NCBI RefSeq assembly: GCF_015865035.1
Contig: NZ_JADZGI010000001.1
Span: 1,116,001-1,180,000, forward strand
Source of the DNA: Novosphingobium aureum
Lineage (GTDB): Bacteria; Pseudomonadota; Alphaproteobacteria; Sphingomonadales; Sphingomonadaceae
DNA: 64,000 bases
Direction: 5' to 3'
The notes below the pieces were generated by a model. The model did no database searches. It worked only from the letters and a program-made list of their open reading frames with translations, and was not told the DNA's origin. Position numbers and translations under genes: made by a program. Numbering within the stretch: position 1 is the stretch's first letter; every line of letters starts with the position of its first letter. Below, piece after piece: positions 1-8,767 of the stretch.

Positions 1-810
1 GTACATGCCGTCAACGCCGTACTGGCCTTCGAGGTAGGCGGCGCAGGGCAGGACGCGCTTCTGGTCGAGCAGGTAGCTCTCGGCCATCGAGATCGCCGAG
101 GCAGCCGGTGCGTAGAAGGCCGAGCCGGTCTTGAGCAGGGCAACGACTTCGCCGCCGCCGCCAGCGGTGCGCTTGACGATCGCGTCGATGCGCTCCTGGG
201 TCGACTTGCCCATCTTGATGAGGTCGGGGACGGGGATGCCCTTGACGGTCGAGTACTCGACGATCGGCACCATGGTGTCGCCGTGGCCGCCGAGCACGAA
301 CGAGGTCACGTCGCGCACCGAGACGCCGAATTCCCATGCAAGGAAGGTCGAGAAGCGGGCCGAGTCGAGCACGCCGGCCATGCCGACGACCTTGTTGTGG
401 GGGAGCCCTGAGAATTCGCGCAGCGCCCAGACCATCGCGTCGAGCGGGTTGGTGATGCAGATCACGAAAGCGTCGGGGGCGTTCTTGGCGATGCCTTCGC
501 CGACCGACTTCATCACCTTGAGGTTGATGCCGAGCAGGTCGTCGCGGCTCATGCCGGGCTTGCGGGGCACACCCGCGGTGACGATGATGACGTCCGCGCC
601 GGCGATGTCGGCGTAGTCGTTGGTGCCGGTGATCGAGGCGTCGAAGCCTTCGACCGGGCCGCACTGGGAAAGGTCGAGCGCCTTGCCCTGGGGGATGCCT
701 TCGGCGATGTCGAACAGGACGATGTCGCCCAGTTCCTTCTGCGCGGCGAGGTGTGCCAGCGTGCCGCCGATGTTGCCGGCGCCGATGAGGGCAATCTTCT
801 TACGAGCCAT
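1..810 (-). CDS. mdh: malate dehydrogenase, 3' end outside window
   Basis: NAD-dependent malate dehydrogenase of the LDH-like (MDH type 3) class, oxidising malate to oxaloacetate in the TCA cycle in the cytoplasm. The 270 codons present start MARKKIALIGAGNIGGTLA, a Rossmann NAD-binding glycine motif (GAGNIGG). They continue with the adenine-ribose loop (LFDIAEG), the substrate arginine loop (GVPRKPGMSRDDLL), the ITNPLD segment and the catalytic histidine in GGHGDTMVP. The family is about 320 residues, so some 50 C-terminal residues lie beyond base 1. The ATG at 808-810 is chosen because the glycine motif follows at once; a GGAAGGA purine stretch lies about 13 bases upstream. In alphaproteobacteria mdh often heads the sucCD/sucAB block, which cannot be checked here. 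Confidence 0.97.
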   Translation of the reverse strand, partial: MARKKIALIGAGNIGGTLAHLAAQKELGDIVLFDIAEGIPQGKALDLSQCGPVEGFDASITGTNDYADIAGADVIIVTAGVPRKPGMSRDDLLGINLKVMKSVGEGIAKNAPDAFVICITNPLDAMVWALREFSGLPHNKVVGMAGVLDSARFSTFLAWEFGVSVRDVTSFVLGGHGDTMVPIVEYSTVKGIPVPDLIKMGKSTQERIDAIVKRTAGGGGEVVALLKTGSAFYAPAASAISMAESYLLDQKRVLPCAAYLEGQYGVDGMY

Positions 811-1416
811 GATGCTTGCTTGTCCTTCCCAATGGCGGGATTGACGGACTTGATGGCGCGCGCTTCATCCCGCGAAAGGCGCGTGCCGCTAGTTGCAAGG
901 GCGGCCCTAACCCTGTCATTGCAACATTGCAACCGCCAATGCGGCCAAATCGGGAGGTAAGGGCTGCATTTTAGTGATAACAGTTCGCAATTGCAATAAG
1001 CAGGGTAAATAGCGGGTTCCTGCGGGCCTAATGCGGTATTTCAAGCGCACGTTTGGCTGCTCGGGTTGCAGAAAATGCAACTCGAAAAGGGCGCTGGTTC
1101 GACTCGTGACGGCCTTTGGAGGGGCATGGCGGGGGTGCCGTCGCTTCGGTGCGCGGCGGCCCTGCGCAGCCCGTCATCGCGGGCGCTTGAGCTGGGGTCG
1201 GTGGCCTGACCATGTCCCGGATTTCGGTGGCGCACCGCACCTCGGCAAGAGGCACCGGCGGCGCTCGTCGCACCCCCAAGGCGAAATGGCGGCGGGGCGA
1301 AGTACATTTGCGACAAGGTCGAACGAACCGGGCCGCGCGAACCGTATCGATCCGCGCGGCCCTGTTTGGCGTGCACTATCTGTCGTGGAGCGGGGTTCGA
1401 GCCCGCACGTCCCGGC
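811..1416. other. 606-bp stretch without a convincing gene
   Basis: No reading frame here looks like protein. The part next to mdh has a tandem ATTGCAAC ATTGCAAC (918-933) and a further CAATTGCAAT near 991, which could be regulatory for mdh. The part near 1330-1362 holds a perfect hairpin described separately. Confidence 0.5.
1330..1362. terminator. perfect 10-bp GC hairpin, possible terminator
   Basis: GGGCCGCGCG at 1330-1339 pairs with CGCGCGGCCC at 1353-1362 across a 13-base loop. It lies 55 bases beyond the stop of the minus-strand gene at 1417 and could end that transcript. The thymine tract on either side is poor (TGTTTGG on the plus side), so terminator activity is only likely. Confidence 0.45.
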
Positions 1417-1797
1417 TCAGGCGGGCTTGGCGAGCCGCTTCTCGAAGCGCGCGGCCATGCGGCGGTCGAGGCGGCGGCAGATCTCGATCCACCAGCTGCA
1501 CGAGACGGCATCGCCGTTGAGGTTGGCAGCCTGCGCGTTGCGGCGCGCATGTTCGGCGGCGGAGAGGCCGTGGCGTGCGAAGTGGCGCAATGCCTCGCCG
1601 AGCATCGCCTCGTCGTTGGCGGGTACGGTGACGCCCTCGGCGCTCGGCGTGCGGTTGACGATCGAGAGCTCGATCGTGCCCGGCGCGCACTTGCGGTCGG
1701 CATTGTCGTTGCCGGCGCTGAGCGGCGCAGAACGGCAGATAGCCGTGTCGATCGCCGGCTTCGCGCATCCCCTGGCGGCAGCGAAACGAATTGCCAT
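1417..1797 (-). CDS. small conserved hypothetical protein
   Basis: A 126-residue protein of unknown function. The C-terminal half (ALRHFARHGLSAAEHARR then SWWIEICRRLDRRMAARFEK) is an alpha-helical, Arg/Ala-rich segment. From memory it resembles a class of short sphingomonad proteins with the pattern AxxxGDxxxYxxWxxICRxLDRRMA, so I take this frame rather than the several overlapping ones. The N-terminus has four cysteines in about 40 residues (residues 11, 21, 38 and a later one), but no recognisable metal site. ATG at 1795-1797 follows AAGAAGGG about 11 bases upstream. No operon partner is close on this strand. Confidence 0.6.
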   Translation of the reverse strand: MAIRFAAARGCAKPAIDTAICRSAPLSAGNDNADRKCAPGTIELSIVNRTPSAEGVTVPANDEAMLGEALRHFARHGLSAAEHARRNAQAANLNGDAVSCSWWIEICRRLDRRMAARFEKRLAKPA

Positions 1798-1948
1798 AAC
1801 TGGTCTGAACCCTTCTTGTTGTCTTGAGACCCCTTGGCGACGGTGGATTCTGCCTCCGCGACCCGATGCGCTCCTTCTAGGGGAGAGGCGCTAAGTGTTT
1901 GTTTGAGGCTATGGTTTCTTCGAAGTTTACGAAGACGAGACGTGCTTC

Positions 1949-3226
1949 TCAGGAGCCGGGACGAGCGATCCAGCGGCCCGAGTTGCGATATTCGGGGCGC
2001 ACGCCGGTCGAACCGGGCAGCGCGGGGGCATCGCTCGCCGGCGCAGGCTCACTTGCGAGCGGAGCCGGAGAGGTGGCGTCGGCGCGCCAGCGGCTTTCGG
2101 GCAGGTTGTCGGTGCGTGGCAGGGCGCTGGCTGCAGTCTGCGCTGGCGCGGCGGGGGCGCTGCTGGACGGCGCGGCGAAGGCGTTCTGCAGCGCCACCGG
2201 GTCGAGCGTGTCAGTGCCCATAGCGCTTCCAGCCAGCCGTGCATGGGGAGCGGCGACCGGCTCGCCGCCGCCATAGACATAGCGAAAGGAGGATAGCTCG
2301 CCCGCGCGTCCGGCGAAGCTGTAGAAACGGTGCGCGCCGATGGTGGTGAGATAGTGCAGGCTCGGCGCCCAGTAGGGGCTGACCTGAAGCGTGTGGTAAT
2401 GCGTGGCGAGCCCGACGGGCGCATAGACCTTGCCTGCCAGCGCCTCGCGCGCGACCTTCTCGGCGCGGGCCCAGAAATAGGGTGCGGGGCGGCGGGCCAT
2501 CGCGCCGTCGCAGGTGAACGAGAACTGGCAGCCCGTCGCGCGCTCGGAGCCTTCGTAGACCACGCCGCACACGTTGGAGGGGTAGGCGGGGTGCGCAAGC
2601 CGGTTGAGCACGACCTGCGCCACCGCGCGCTGGCCCGCCTCGGGCTCGCTCGCGGCCTCGTAGTAGATCGCAGCGGTCATGCACTGCAACGCGCGCGAGC
2701 GGTCGAGCGCGCTCGGGGCATGTCGCCCGCCTGCGTCGTAATAGCTGAAAGAGCGTGCGGCAGGGCCGACTTGCGCGCCCGCGGCATCGAGCACCGAGCC
2801 GCCGTCGCGCGCCGTGGTCTCCTTCATCTCGAGATAATAGAAGGCCGAGCCGGGAAAGCTGGTGCCGGGCTGCTCGAAAGGCATCGGCTCGACCACCAGC
2901 GCCTGGACTTGCGCATTGCCGATCTCGAAGGCGCCACCGTCGAAGGGCTGCGCGATGCTCGCCCAGCCGCCCGGCGCGACGAAGGCGGGCAGCGCGAGCG
3001 CGGAGACCGCGCAGGCAGCGAGCCGCTTGCGCAGCCGCGCGCGGCGACGGCGCAGGCCCATGCCGCGCCGCTGGCGCGAGAAGCGCCCGGCGAAATCGGC
3101 AGGACGCACCAGCTGCGCAGCCAGAGGGCTCAGGACAGGAGGCTGCGTTTCAGCGGAACGCGGCGCTGCGACAGGCACGCGAGGCGCCTGTGCCGATCCG
3201 CTCGCCATGGCCTCCCGTGCTGTCAC
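1949..3226 (-). CDS. sleB: SleB-type cell wall hydrolase
   Basis: Predicted peptidoglycan hydrolase of the SleB family (lytic transglycosylase-like). The N-terminus is basic, followed by one hydrophobic segment (about residues 50-65, AACAVSALALPAFVAPGG) acting as signal anchor. The hydrolase domain is around residues 180-310: ALQCMTAAIYYEAASEPEAG with the catalytic glutamate of the YYEA motif, AVAQVVLNRLAHPAYP, VCGVVYEGSERATGCQFSFTC, and ATHYHT. The C-terminal 100 residues are Ala/Pro/Ser-rich linker. I chose the GTG at 3224-3226 because AGGGA lies six bases upstream; an ATG at 3208 is possible but its GGGAGG is only two bases away. The frame stays open upstream opposite btuB, but that part is a shadow. 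Confidence 0.88.
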   Translation of the reverse strand: MTAREAMASGSAQAPRVPVAAPRSAETQPPVLSPLAAQLVRPADFAGRFSRQRRGMGLRRRRARLRKRLAACAVSALALPAFVAPGGWASIAQPFDGGAFEIGNAQVQALVVEPMPFEQPGTSFPGSAFYYLEMKETTARDGGSVLDAAGAQVGPAARSFSYYDAGGRHAPSALDRSRALQCMTAAIYYEAASEPEAGQRAVAQVVLNRLAHPAYPSNVCGVVYEGSERATGCQFSFTCDGAMARRPAPYFWARAEKVAREALAGKVYAPVGLATHYHTLQVSPYWAPSLHYLTTIGAHRFYSFAGRAGELSSFRYVYGGGEPVAAPHARLAGSAMGTDTLDPVALQNAFAAPSSSAPAAPAQTAASALPRTDNLPESRWRADATSPAPLASEPAPASDAPALPGSTGVRPEYRNSGRWIARPGS

Positions 3227-3560
3227 GCTTAGTCCCTGAACCGGCGGATGCGTGCATCGGGCACGCGACTCCGCGACATGCCGGCTCACAGCGACCCGGT
3301 CCGCCCGGCATATGGCAGAGGCCTTAAGGAATTGCATCTGGCCGGCTCGGGGCCTCGGCTTCGGCTGGCCGCAAATCGCGGGGATTGAGGCACGGGCGCA
3401 ACACAAGGCGCTCGCGCCCCTGCGAAAAGAGCGAGGTAGCCAGCTCTCGGATTGCCCGCGCTTGCCAAGCGCGCCTGCGCCACCTATCGGCGCGGCCAAG
3501 GGGCACACCGTGCCCCTGACGTCACGGGTTGTCCGGTGAGCCTTGCGCGCCTTTTCGGCG
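3227..3560. other. intergenic region between sleB and the B12 riboswitch
   Basis: No gene is seen. It must hold the divergent promoters of sleB and of the btu transcript, but I cannot pick out convincing -35/-10 pairs in this GC-rich DNA. Confidence 0.4.
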
Positions 3561-3720
3561 AGAGGGGCCTGCACGGACCGAAGAGGGAAGCCGGTAACCA
3601 GTCCGGCGCTGCCCCCGCAACTGTGACCGGGGAGTTCGCCTCCGATGCCACTGGCCGCCGATGCGCTGCCGGGAAGGCGGGGCGAGCCATGATCCGGGAG
3701 CCAGGAGACCTGCCCGTGGC
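3561..3720 (+). promoter_or_regulatory. cobalamin (B12) riboswitch
   Basis: Conserved blocks of the cobalamin aptamer appear in order: GGGAAGCCGG near 3585, CCCCCGCAACTGTGACCGGG (the B12 box core) near 3615-3635, GCCACTGG near 3647, GGGAAGG at 3671-3677, and AGCCAGGAGACCTGCC at 3699-3714. This family shuts off expression when adenosyl- or other cobalamins bind. It lies 125 bases before a TonB-dependent receptor and B12 transport genes, the usual target. Confidence 0.96.
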
Positions 3721-3765
3721 CGTCGTTTGCGCATCCGGGCGTGGGGACCGGGGGCCAGCGGTCTC

Positions 3766-3827
3766 GCGTGCCTTGAGGGCCGGCACGCCTCCGCCATGAA
3801 CGGCAACGACGTTCAGGGCTCCGGAGG
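3766..3827 (+). promoter_or_regulatory. probable riboswitch expression platform with anti-Shine-Dalgarno
   Basis: After the aptamer comes a 7-bp hairpin (GCGTGCC 3766-3772, GGCACGC 3782-3788). It overlaps CCTCCG (3788-3793), which is the exact complement of the btuB Shine-Dalgarno CGGAGG (3822-3827). The hairpin and the CCTCCG/CGGAGG pairing share base 3788, so they could compete. There is no thymine tract, so control at translation is more likely than termination. This is an inference from base complementarity. Confidence 0.55.
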
Positions 3828-3838
3828 CAAGACAGACA

Positions 3839-5683
3839 ATGAATTCCCGTTACCTCGCCAGCTGCGCGATCGGCGCAGTGCTCGCGCTCGCACCCGCGGT
3901 CGACGCCCATGCCGAGGAGGCGCCCGACGACATCGTCGTCACCGCCACGCGCACCGCGGCGCCGCTCTATCAGGTCGGCCAGTCGGTCTCGGTCGTCACC
4001 CGCGAGGAGATCGAGAACACCCAGGCGACCACCGCCACCGACGTGCTCTCGCGCCTGCCGGGCCTGCAGGTCACCGCCTCGGGCGGCTTCGGCCAGCCCT
4101 CGAGCGTCTTCGTGCGCGGCGCCGACAACGCGCAGAGCCTCGTGCTCATCGACGGCGTGCGCATCAACGATCCGGGCGATGTCGGCGGCGGCTTCGACTT
4201 CGGCGCGCTGACCGTCGCGCAGTTCGACCGCATCGAGGTCGTGCGCGGCTCGTCGAGCGTCCTGTGGGGCAGCCGTGCGATCGGCGGCGTGATCAACCTC
4301 ATCACCCAGCGCCCGACCGAGGAATGGCACGCGCGCGCCCAGGCCGAATACGGCTGGCGCGACCGCAAGCAGGCCAGCGCCTCGGCCTCGGGTCTGCTCG
4401 GCCCGGTCGGCCTGACGGTCGGCGGCAACTGGATGAAGGGCGACGGCTACTCGGCCTACAACGAGCGTCGCGGCGCGACCGAGAAGGACGGCTTTGAGAG
4501 CAAGAGCGCCAATGCCCGCGCCGAGCTGGAACTGCTCGATGGGCTCACCATCGATGCCGGGACCTACTGGACCAAGGCCAATTACGACTACGACAACACC
4601 GGCGCCGATGCTCTTAATGTCGGGATGAAGCGCGATCTCACCGGCTATGGAAATGTCCGCTATGCCGGGCTCGACGATCGCCTGCACGCACGCGTGGGCT
4701 ATGGCGTGGTCGATACCCGCCGCATCTCCGACGATGCGGCCTGGGGCCCTTACGAGACCAACGGCAAGAACGAACGCTTCGAGGGGCAGGTGGACTTCAC
4801 CCCGGTCGAACTGGTGACCGTGTTGGTCGGGGCCGAGACCGAGAAGCAGGACTTCACCGACAATTACGGGTCCAAGGACGATATGCGTATCGACAGCGTC
4901 TTCGGCAATCTCACCGTGCGGCCCTTCGACGGTCTGACGCTCAACGGCGGCCTGCGCTACGACGACAATTCGAGCTTCGGCGATCGCACCACCTTCGCCG
5001 CGAACGGCGCATGGGCGCCGCTCGGCCTGACCGGTCCGGTGATCCGCGCGAGCTATGCCGAGGGCTTCAAGGCGCCTTCGCTATACCAGCTCTATACCAA
5101 CGCCGGGTACCGCGATCTCGAGGCCGAGACCTCGAAGGGCTGGGACGCGGGCGTCGAGCAGCCTTTCGCCGACGGCAAGGGCGCGCTCACCGTGACCTGG
5201 TTCGACCGCAAGACCCGCAACCTGATCGACTACGACCTGGTCAACTGGAACTACTACAACATCGGCAAGGCCCGCGCGAAGGGGCTGGAACTGGGCATGC
5301 AGGTGCATGACTGGCAGGGCTTGGACGTCGCGCTCTCGTATACCTATCTCGATGCGACCAACGCGCTCACCGGCGCGCAGCTGCCGCGCCGCACCAAGAA
5401 CAACATGCTGGTCAGCATCGACAAGCGCTGGGACGTCAATGGCGTGGGCGGCCTGCGCCTCGGCGGCGAACTGCGCGTGGGTGGCGGTCGCTGGGACGAT
5501 GCCGCCAATTCGCTGCGGGTCGAGGGCAATACCGTGGTCAACCTGCGCGGCTCCTACGCGGTGACGCGCAATGTCGAGGTCTATGCCCGGCTCGATAACG
5601 TCTTCGACGAGCACTACGAGGTCGTGCGCCTCTACGGCACGCCTGGTCGTTCGGCCTATGCCGGCGTGCGGGTGAAGATGTGA
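3839..5683 (+). CDS. btuB: TonB-dependent vitamin B12 receptor
   Basis: Outer-membrane beta-barrel receptor importing cobalamin with energy from TonB. The 614 residues match BtuB length. A signal peptide (MNSRYLASCAIGAVLALAPA, cut near AHA-EEAP) is followed by the TonB box DDIVVTATRT. The plug domain contains VLSRLPGLQV, VFVRGADNAQSLVLIDGVRIND and VVRGSSSVLWGSRAIGGVINLIT, and the barrel ends with the aromatic-rich C-terminal strand plus YGTPGRSAYAGVRVKM. The start is supported by CGGAGG 11 bases upstream and by the signal peptide. A riboswitch precedes it, and the next gene overlaps its stop by four bases (GTGA), so all four genes form one B12 operon. Confidence 0.95.
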   Translation: MNSRYLASCAIGAVLALAPAVDAHAEEAPDDIVVTATRTAAPLYQVGQSVSVVTREEIENTQATTATDVLSRLPGLQVTASGGFGQPSSVFVRGADNAQSLVLIDGVRINDPGDVGGGFDFGALTVAQFDRIEVVRGSSSVLWGSRAIGGVINLITQRPTEEWHARAQAEYGWRDRKQASASASGLLGPVGLTVGGNWMKGDGYSAYNERRGATEKDGFESKSANARAELELLDGLTIDAGTYWTKANYDYDNTGADALNVGMKRDLTGYGNVRYAGLDDRLHARVGYGVVDTRRISDDAAWGPYETNGKNERFEGQVDFTPVELVTVLVGAETEKQDFTDNYGSKDDMRIDSVFGNLTVRPFDGLTLNGGLRYDDNSSFGDRTTFAANGAWAPLGLTGPVIRASYAEGFKAPSLYQLYTNAGYRDLEAETSKGWDAGVEQPFADGKGALTVTWFDRKTRNLIDYDLVNWNYYNIGKARAKGLELGMQVHDWQGLDVALSYTYLDATNALTGAQLPRRTKNNMLVSIDKRWDVNGVGGLRLGGELRVGGGRWDDAANSLRVEGNTVVNLRGSYAVTRNVEVYARLDNVFDEHYEVVRLYGTPGRSAYAGVRVKM

Positions 5684-6651
5684 GCTTGCGGCTTCCCTGC
5701 GTGGCTTCGCGCGAGGCGCCGCTGCGCCTGCGCGCGCGGCGCGCGGGGAAGCCGTGGCTGACGAAGGGAGCGTTGGCCAAATCGGCGCTGGGCTGTGCGC
5801 TCGCGCTCGGCCTTGCCGGGTGCAGCGGCGCGAATGGGCGCAGCGAAGGCGCTGCCCTCGCGCCCGGCCATCCGCGTATCGTCTCGCTCAACCCGTGTAC
5901 CGACGCGGTGCTCGCCGAAGTGAGCGCGCCCGGGCAACTGCTCGCGATCTCCAGCTACAGTCACGATCCCTCGAGTACCTCGATGGGGCTGGCCGAGGCC
6001 TCGCGCTATCGCGGCGTCTCGGGCTCGGTCGAGGAAATCGCCGCGCTCGATCCGCAGGTCGTTGTCGCGAGCAGCTTCCTGCCGCCCACGACGCTCCACG
6101 CGCTCGAGGATCTCGGCATCCGCGTCGTGCGCGAACCCATCGTCACCGACGTCGCAGGCGCGAAGGCGCAGATCCGCACGCTGGCGGCGCTGACCGGCGA
6201 GCGCGCGGCGGGCGAGCGGCTGGTCGCTCGTATCGACACGGCGCTGGCCGACAGCGCGCCGCCGCCCGGCTGGAAGCCGGTGCCCGCGCTGGTGTGGCAG
6301 TCGGCGGGGCTCGTCGCGGGCAACGACGCGCTGGTCATGGACCTCGTGCGCCATGCAGGCTTCACCAATGCCGCTGCCGCGCGCGGGCTGGGGCAGGCCG
6401 ATTATCTCCCGCTCGAACAAGTGCTCGCGGATCCTCCGGGCGTGATCTTCGCGGCAGGCAACCCGCTTGCCGAGGAGGACCGCGTGCTGCGCCATCCTGC
6501 GCTTGCCGAGCTCGACCATACCGCGCGCTTTTCGCTCTCGCGCTCGCTCTTGTGGTGCGCCGGGCCGACCGTGCCGCGCCTGCTGGATCGAATGGCCGAT
6601 GCACGGCGCTCGCTGGCGCACGGATCGACTGCTAAGGGGGCGGGCGAATGA
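5680..6651 (+). CDS. btuF: cobalamin ABC transporter substrate-binding lipoprotein
   Basis: Periplasmic B12-binding protein delivering cobalamin to the BtuC permease. It starts at GTG 5680, overlapping the btuB stop. The 323 residues include a long basic N-terminus, a hydrophobic stretch and a lipobox-like LGLAGC (cysteine near residue 47). A type III solute-binding fold follows: RIVSLNPCTDAVLAEV, SGSVEEIAALDPQVVVAS, the long central helix, and LPLEQVLADPPGVIFAAG. The unusually long N-terminus before the hydrophobic region could mean the true start is further in, but no ATG or GTG with a good ribosome site is available. B12 specificity is inferred from the riboswitch and neighbours. Confidence 0.88.
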   Translation: MSLRLPCVASREAPLRLRARRAGKPWLTKGALAKSALGCALALGLAGCSGANGRSEGAALAPGHPRIVSLNPCTDAVLAEVSAPGQLLAISSYSHDPSSTSMGLAEASRYRGVSGSVEEIAALDPQVVVASSFLPPTTLHALEDLGIRVVREPIVTDVAGAKAQIRTLAALTGERAAGERLVARIDTALADSAPPPGWKPVPALVWQSAGLVAGNDALVMDLVRHAGFTNAAAARGLGQADYLPLEQVLADPPGVIFAAGNPLAEEDRVLRHPALAELDHTARFSLSRSLLWCAGPTVPRLLDRMADARRSLAHGSTAKGAGE

Positions 6652-7613
6652 ACCTGCGCCTCAATCTCCTCCTGCTGCTCGGCCTGCTTCTCGTCGTGCC
6701 GCTTTCGCTGCTCGCGGGGCGAGTGTGGATCGACCCGCTCGCGCCCGATACGCACAATGCCGCGCTGATCCTGTTGCAGCTGCGCCTGCCGCGCGCGGTA
6801 CTCGCGCTGACGCTGGGGGCGGGGCTGGGCGTCAGCGGCGCGGCGATGCAGGCCTACTTGCGCAACCCGCTTGCCGATCCGGGCCTCTTCGGTATCGCGC
6901 CCGGCGCGGCGCTTGGCGCGGTGCTCAGTTTCTGGACCGGCTATGCCGCCTCGCCCTATTTCCTGCCGATCTTCGCGCTCGTCGGCGCGGCTGGCGCCAT
7001 GGCGCTGCTCGCGCTCATCGCCGGGCGCGGGGGCGGGGTGGCGCTGTTCACGCTCGCGGGCCTGATGGTCTCGAGCCTTGCGGGCGCGCTGATGAGCCTC
7101 GCGATCAGCCTATCGCCGTCGCCCTTCGCGATGAGCGAGATCGTGACCTGGATGATGGGCGCGCTCGCTGACCGTTCGTGGCGCGAGGTGTGGATCGCGC
7201 TGCCACTGACGGGCGCGGGTATCGCCGTGCTCTACGGTGCGCGGCGCAGTCTCGATGCGCTGACGCTGGGCGAATCCGCCGCGCGCTCGCTCGGCGTCGA
7301 TCCGCTGGTGCTGCAGGTGCAGGTGATCCTGGGCATCGGCCTCGTCATCGGCTCGGGGGTCGCGGTCGCCGGGATCATCGGCTTCGTCGGGCTGATGGTG
7401 CCGCATCTCGTGCGCCCGCTGACCGACCGGCGACCAAGCTCGCTGCTGGTGCCGAGCGGTCTTGCAGGCGCGCTGCTGCTGCTCGTCGCCGACTGCCTGT
7501 GCCGCGTGCTTCCGCTCGCGAGCGGCGAGCTGCGCCTCGGTATCGCGCTCAGTCTGCTGGGCACGCCGTTCTTCCTCGCGCTACTGCTGCGCATGCGCCG
7601 GGGGATGATCTGA
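6648..7613 (+). CDS. btuC: cobalamin ABC transporter permease (FecCD/BtuC family)
   Basis: Inner-membrane permease of the BtuCD-F importer. The 321 residues hold about nine to ten hydrophobic segments and the family signatures RLPRAVLALTLGAGLGVSGAAMQ near the N-terminus, NPLADPGLFGIAPGAALGA, and VAGIIGFVGLMVPHLVRPL. The last contains the cytoplasmic coupling helices that touch the ATPase. ATGA overlap with btuF (6648-6651) shows translational coupling. A 25-base gap separates it from the ATPase gene. Confidence 0.93.
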   Translation: MNLRLNLLLLLGLLLVVPLSLLAGRVWIDPLAPDTHNAALILLQLRLPRAVLALTLGAGLGVSGAAMQAYLRNPLADPGLFGIAPGAALGAVLSFWTGYAASPYFLPIFALVGAAGAMALLALIAGRGGGVALFTLAGLMVSSLAGALMSLAISLSPSPFAMSEIVTWMMGALADRSWREVWIALPLTGAGIAVLYGARRSLDALTLGESAARSLGVDPLVLQVQVILGIGLVIGSGVAVAGIIGFVGLMVPHLVRPLTDRRPSSLLVPSGLAGALLLLVADCLCRVLPLASGELRLGIALSLLGTPFFLALLLRMRRGMI

Positions 7614-7638
7614 TGTTCGCTGGCGTGGGAGGCCCTGC

Positions 7639-8421
7639 ATGACCATCGAGGCGCGCGCCCTTGGCGTCACCGGTCGGCTCGAGAACGTCTCGCTGCAGGC
7701 TCCGCGCGGCACGGTCACCGCGATCTGCGGGCCCAACGGCGCGGGCAAGTCTACGCTGCTCTCCTGCCTTGCCGACCTGCGCCGCCCCGACAGCGGTTCG
7801 GTCCACCTTGCCGGGCGGCCCTTGCACTTCACCTCGCCGCGCGAACGCGCGCAGTGGCTGGGCTACCTGCCGCAAAGCCCCGAGGTCGCCTGGGACGTTT
7901 CCGTCGAGACGCTGGTCTCGCTCGGCCGCCTGCCCTGGAGCGGGGCGCCCGCGCGCGAGAACACCGAGGCGATCGAGGAGGCCATCGCGACGATGGACCT
8001 TGCCGAGCTGCGCCACCGTCCGGTCTCGCACCTTTCGGGCGGCGAGCGTGCGCGCGCGCTGATGGCGCGGGTGCTGGCGACGCGCCCGGGCTACCTGCTT
8101 GCCGACGAGCCGCTGGCCAGCCTTGACCTCGGCCATGCCGCCGCCCTGATGCGCCGCCTGCGCCATCAGGCGCGGCAGGGCAGGGGCGTGGTGCTGGTGA
8201 TCCACGATCTCGCCACTGCGATGAACCATGCCGACTACGTCGTCGTGCTCGACCGCGGCCACGTCGCCTCCGAGGGACCGCCCGAGGTCGCGCTCACCCG
8301 CGAGATCGTCTCCTCCGTATGGAAGTGCCCCGCGACATGGCTGGGCGAGCCGGGCGAACGCGCGCTCTCGATCGGGCTGCCCTCGCCGGTGAGCGAGCGC
8401 GGGCTGTTGCCGCGCGACTGA
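7639..8421 (+). CDS. btuD: cobalamin ABC transporter ATP-binding protein
   Basis: ATPase that powers B12 import; 260 residues. Walker A is GPNGAGKST (about residues 32-40), the Q-loop lies in LGYLPQSPEVAWD, the signature is LSGGERARALMARVLA, Walker B is YLLADEPLASLD, and the switch histidine is in VLVIHDLATA. The ATG at 7639 is preceded by GGGAGG. This is the last gene of the riboswitch operon; no corrinoid biosynthesis gene is nearby, so the locus serves uptake. No clear terminator follows. Confidence 0.93.
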   Translation: MTIEARALGVTGRLENVSLQAPRGTVTAICGPNGAGKSTLLSCLADLRRPDSGSVHLAGRPLHFTSPRERAQWLGYLPQSPEVAWDVSVETLVSLGRLPWSGAPARENTEAIEEAIATMDLAELRHRPVSHLSGGERARALMARVLATRPGYLLADEPLASLDLGHAAALMRRLRHQARQGRGVVLVIHDLATAMNHADYVVVLDRGHVASEGPPEVALTREIVSSVWKCPATWLGEPGERALSIGLPSPVSERGLLPRD

Positions 8422-8540
8422 GGCGCGCACGCCGCAAGGGCTCGCAAATGCTGCAGGCGCGAAGGGAATTTCGCGCCGCGCTTCGTCGTATCGCCCAAAA
8501 GTCGCGGAATTCCGGGAAAAAGTGCTACAGGAGCGGCGGG

Positions 8541-8569
8541 TTGAAATTTTACAGATTATCCGCTATATA
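8541..8569 (+). promoter_or_regulatory. sigma-70-like promoter giving a near-leaderless transcript
   Basis: TTGAAA (8541-8546), a 17-base spacer, then TATATA (8564-8569). Transcription should begin about seven bases after the -10 box, that is at or next to the ATG at 8577. Confidence 0.6.
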
Positions 8570-8576
8570 CTGGCTC

Positions 8577-8762
8577 ATGACTAACAATATTGCAGAATTT
8601 TCCCGCTTCACCTATCTGGACCAGAACTTTCACGATCTGCGTGAATATTGCGAAGACAAGGGCATCTGGATTTGCCAGTCCCTGCGTCGTAAAGGACCGC
8701 TTACTTTCGCTCTCGCAAGAAATGACGATGTAGCGAGCGACCTGAGCAACCGTTTCAGCTGA
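8577..8762 (+). CDS. 61-residue protein of unknown function, probably leaderless mRNA
   Basis: A short acidic protein beginning MTNNIAEFSRFTYLDQNF, with a central YCEDKGIWICQSLRRKG and ending ASDLSNRFS. I do not recognise a family. Support for it being real: a good promoter directly upstream, a strong intrinsic terminator six bases after the stop, and ordinary codon use with more AT than its neighbours. The two cysteines eleven residues apart might be functional. There is no room for a Shine-Dalgarno sequence between the expected start of transcription and the ATG, so translation is probably leaderless. The frame is open further upstream to 8319 in the tail of btuD, but that part is a shadow. 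Confidence 0.7.
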   Translation: MTNNIAEFSRFTYLDQNFHDLREYCEDKGIWICQSLRRKGPLTFALARNDDVASDLSNRFS

Positions 8763-8767
8763 TCTAT

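Noticed and set aside
1384..1405. tRNA-like T-arm (GGGGTTCGAGCCC)
   Set aside because: The stem does not fit around a TTCGANN loop with five pairs, and no anticodon or acceptor stem can be built upstream, so it is not a tRNA or a tRNA fragment.
3209..4687. Upstream extension of the minus-strand SleB frame across btuB
   Set aside because: It is antisense to a clear TonB receptor and has no family character. Open antisense frames are common in high-GC DNA.
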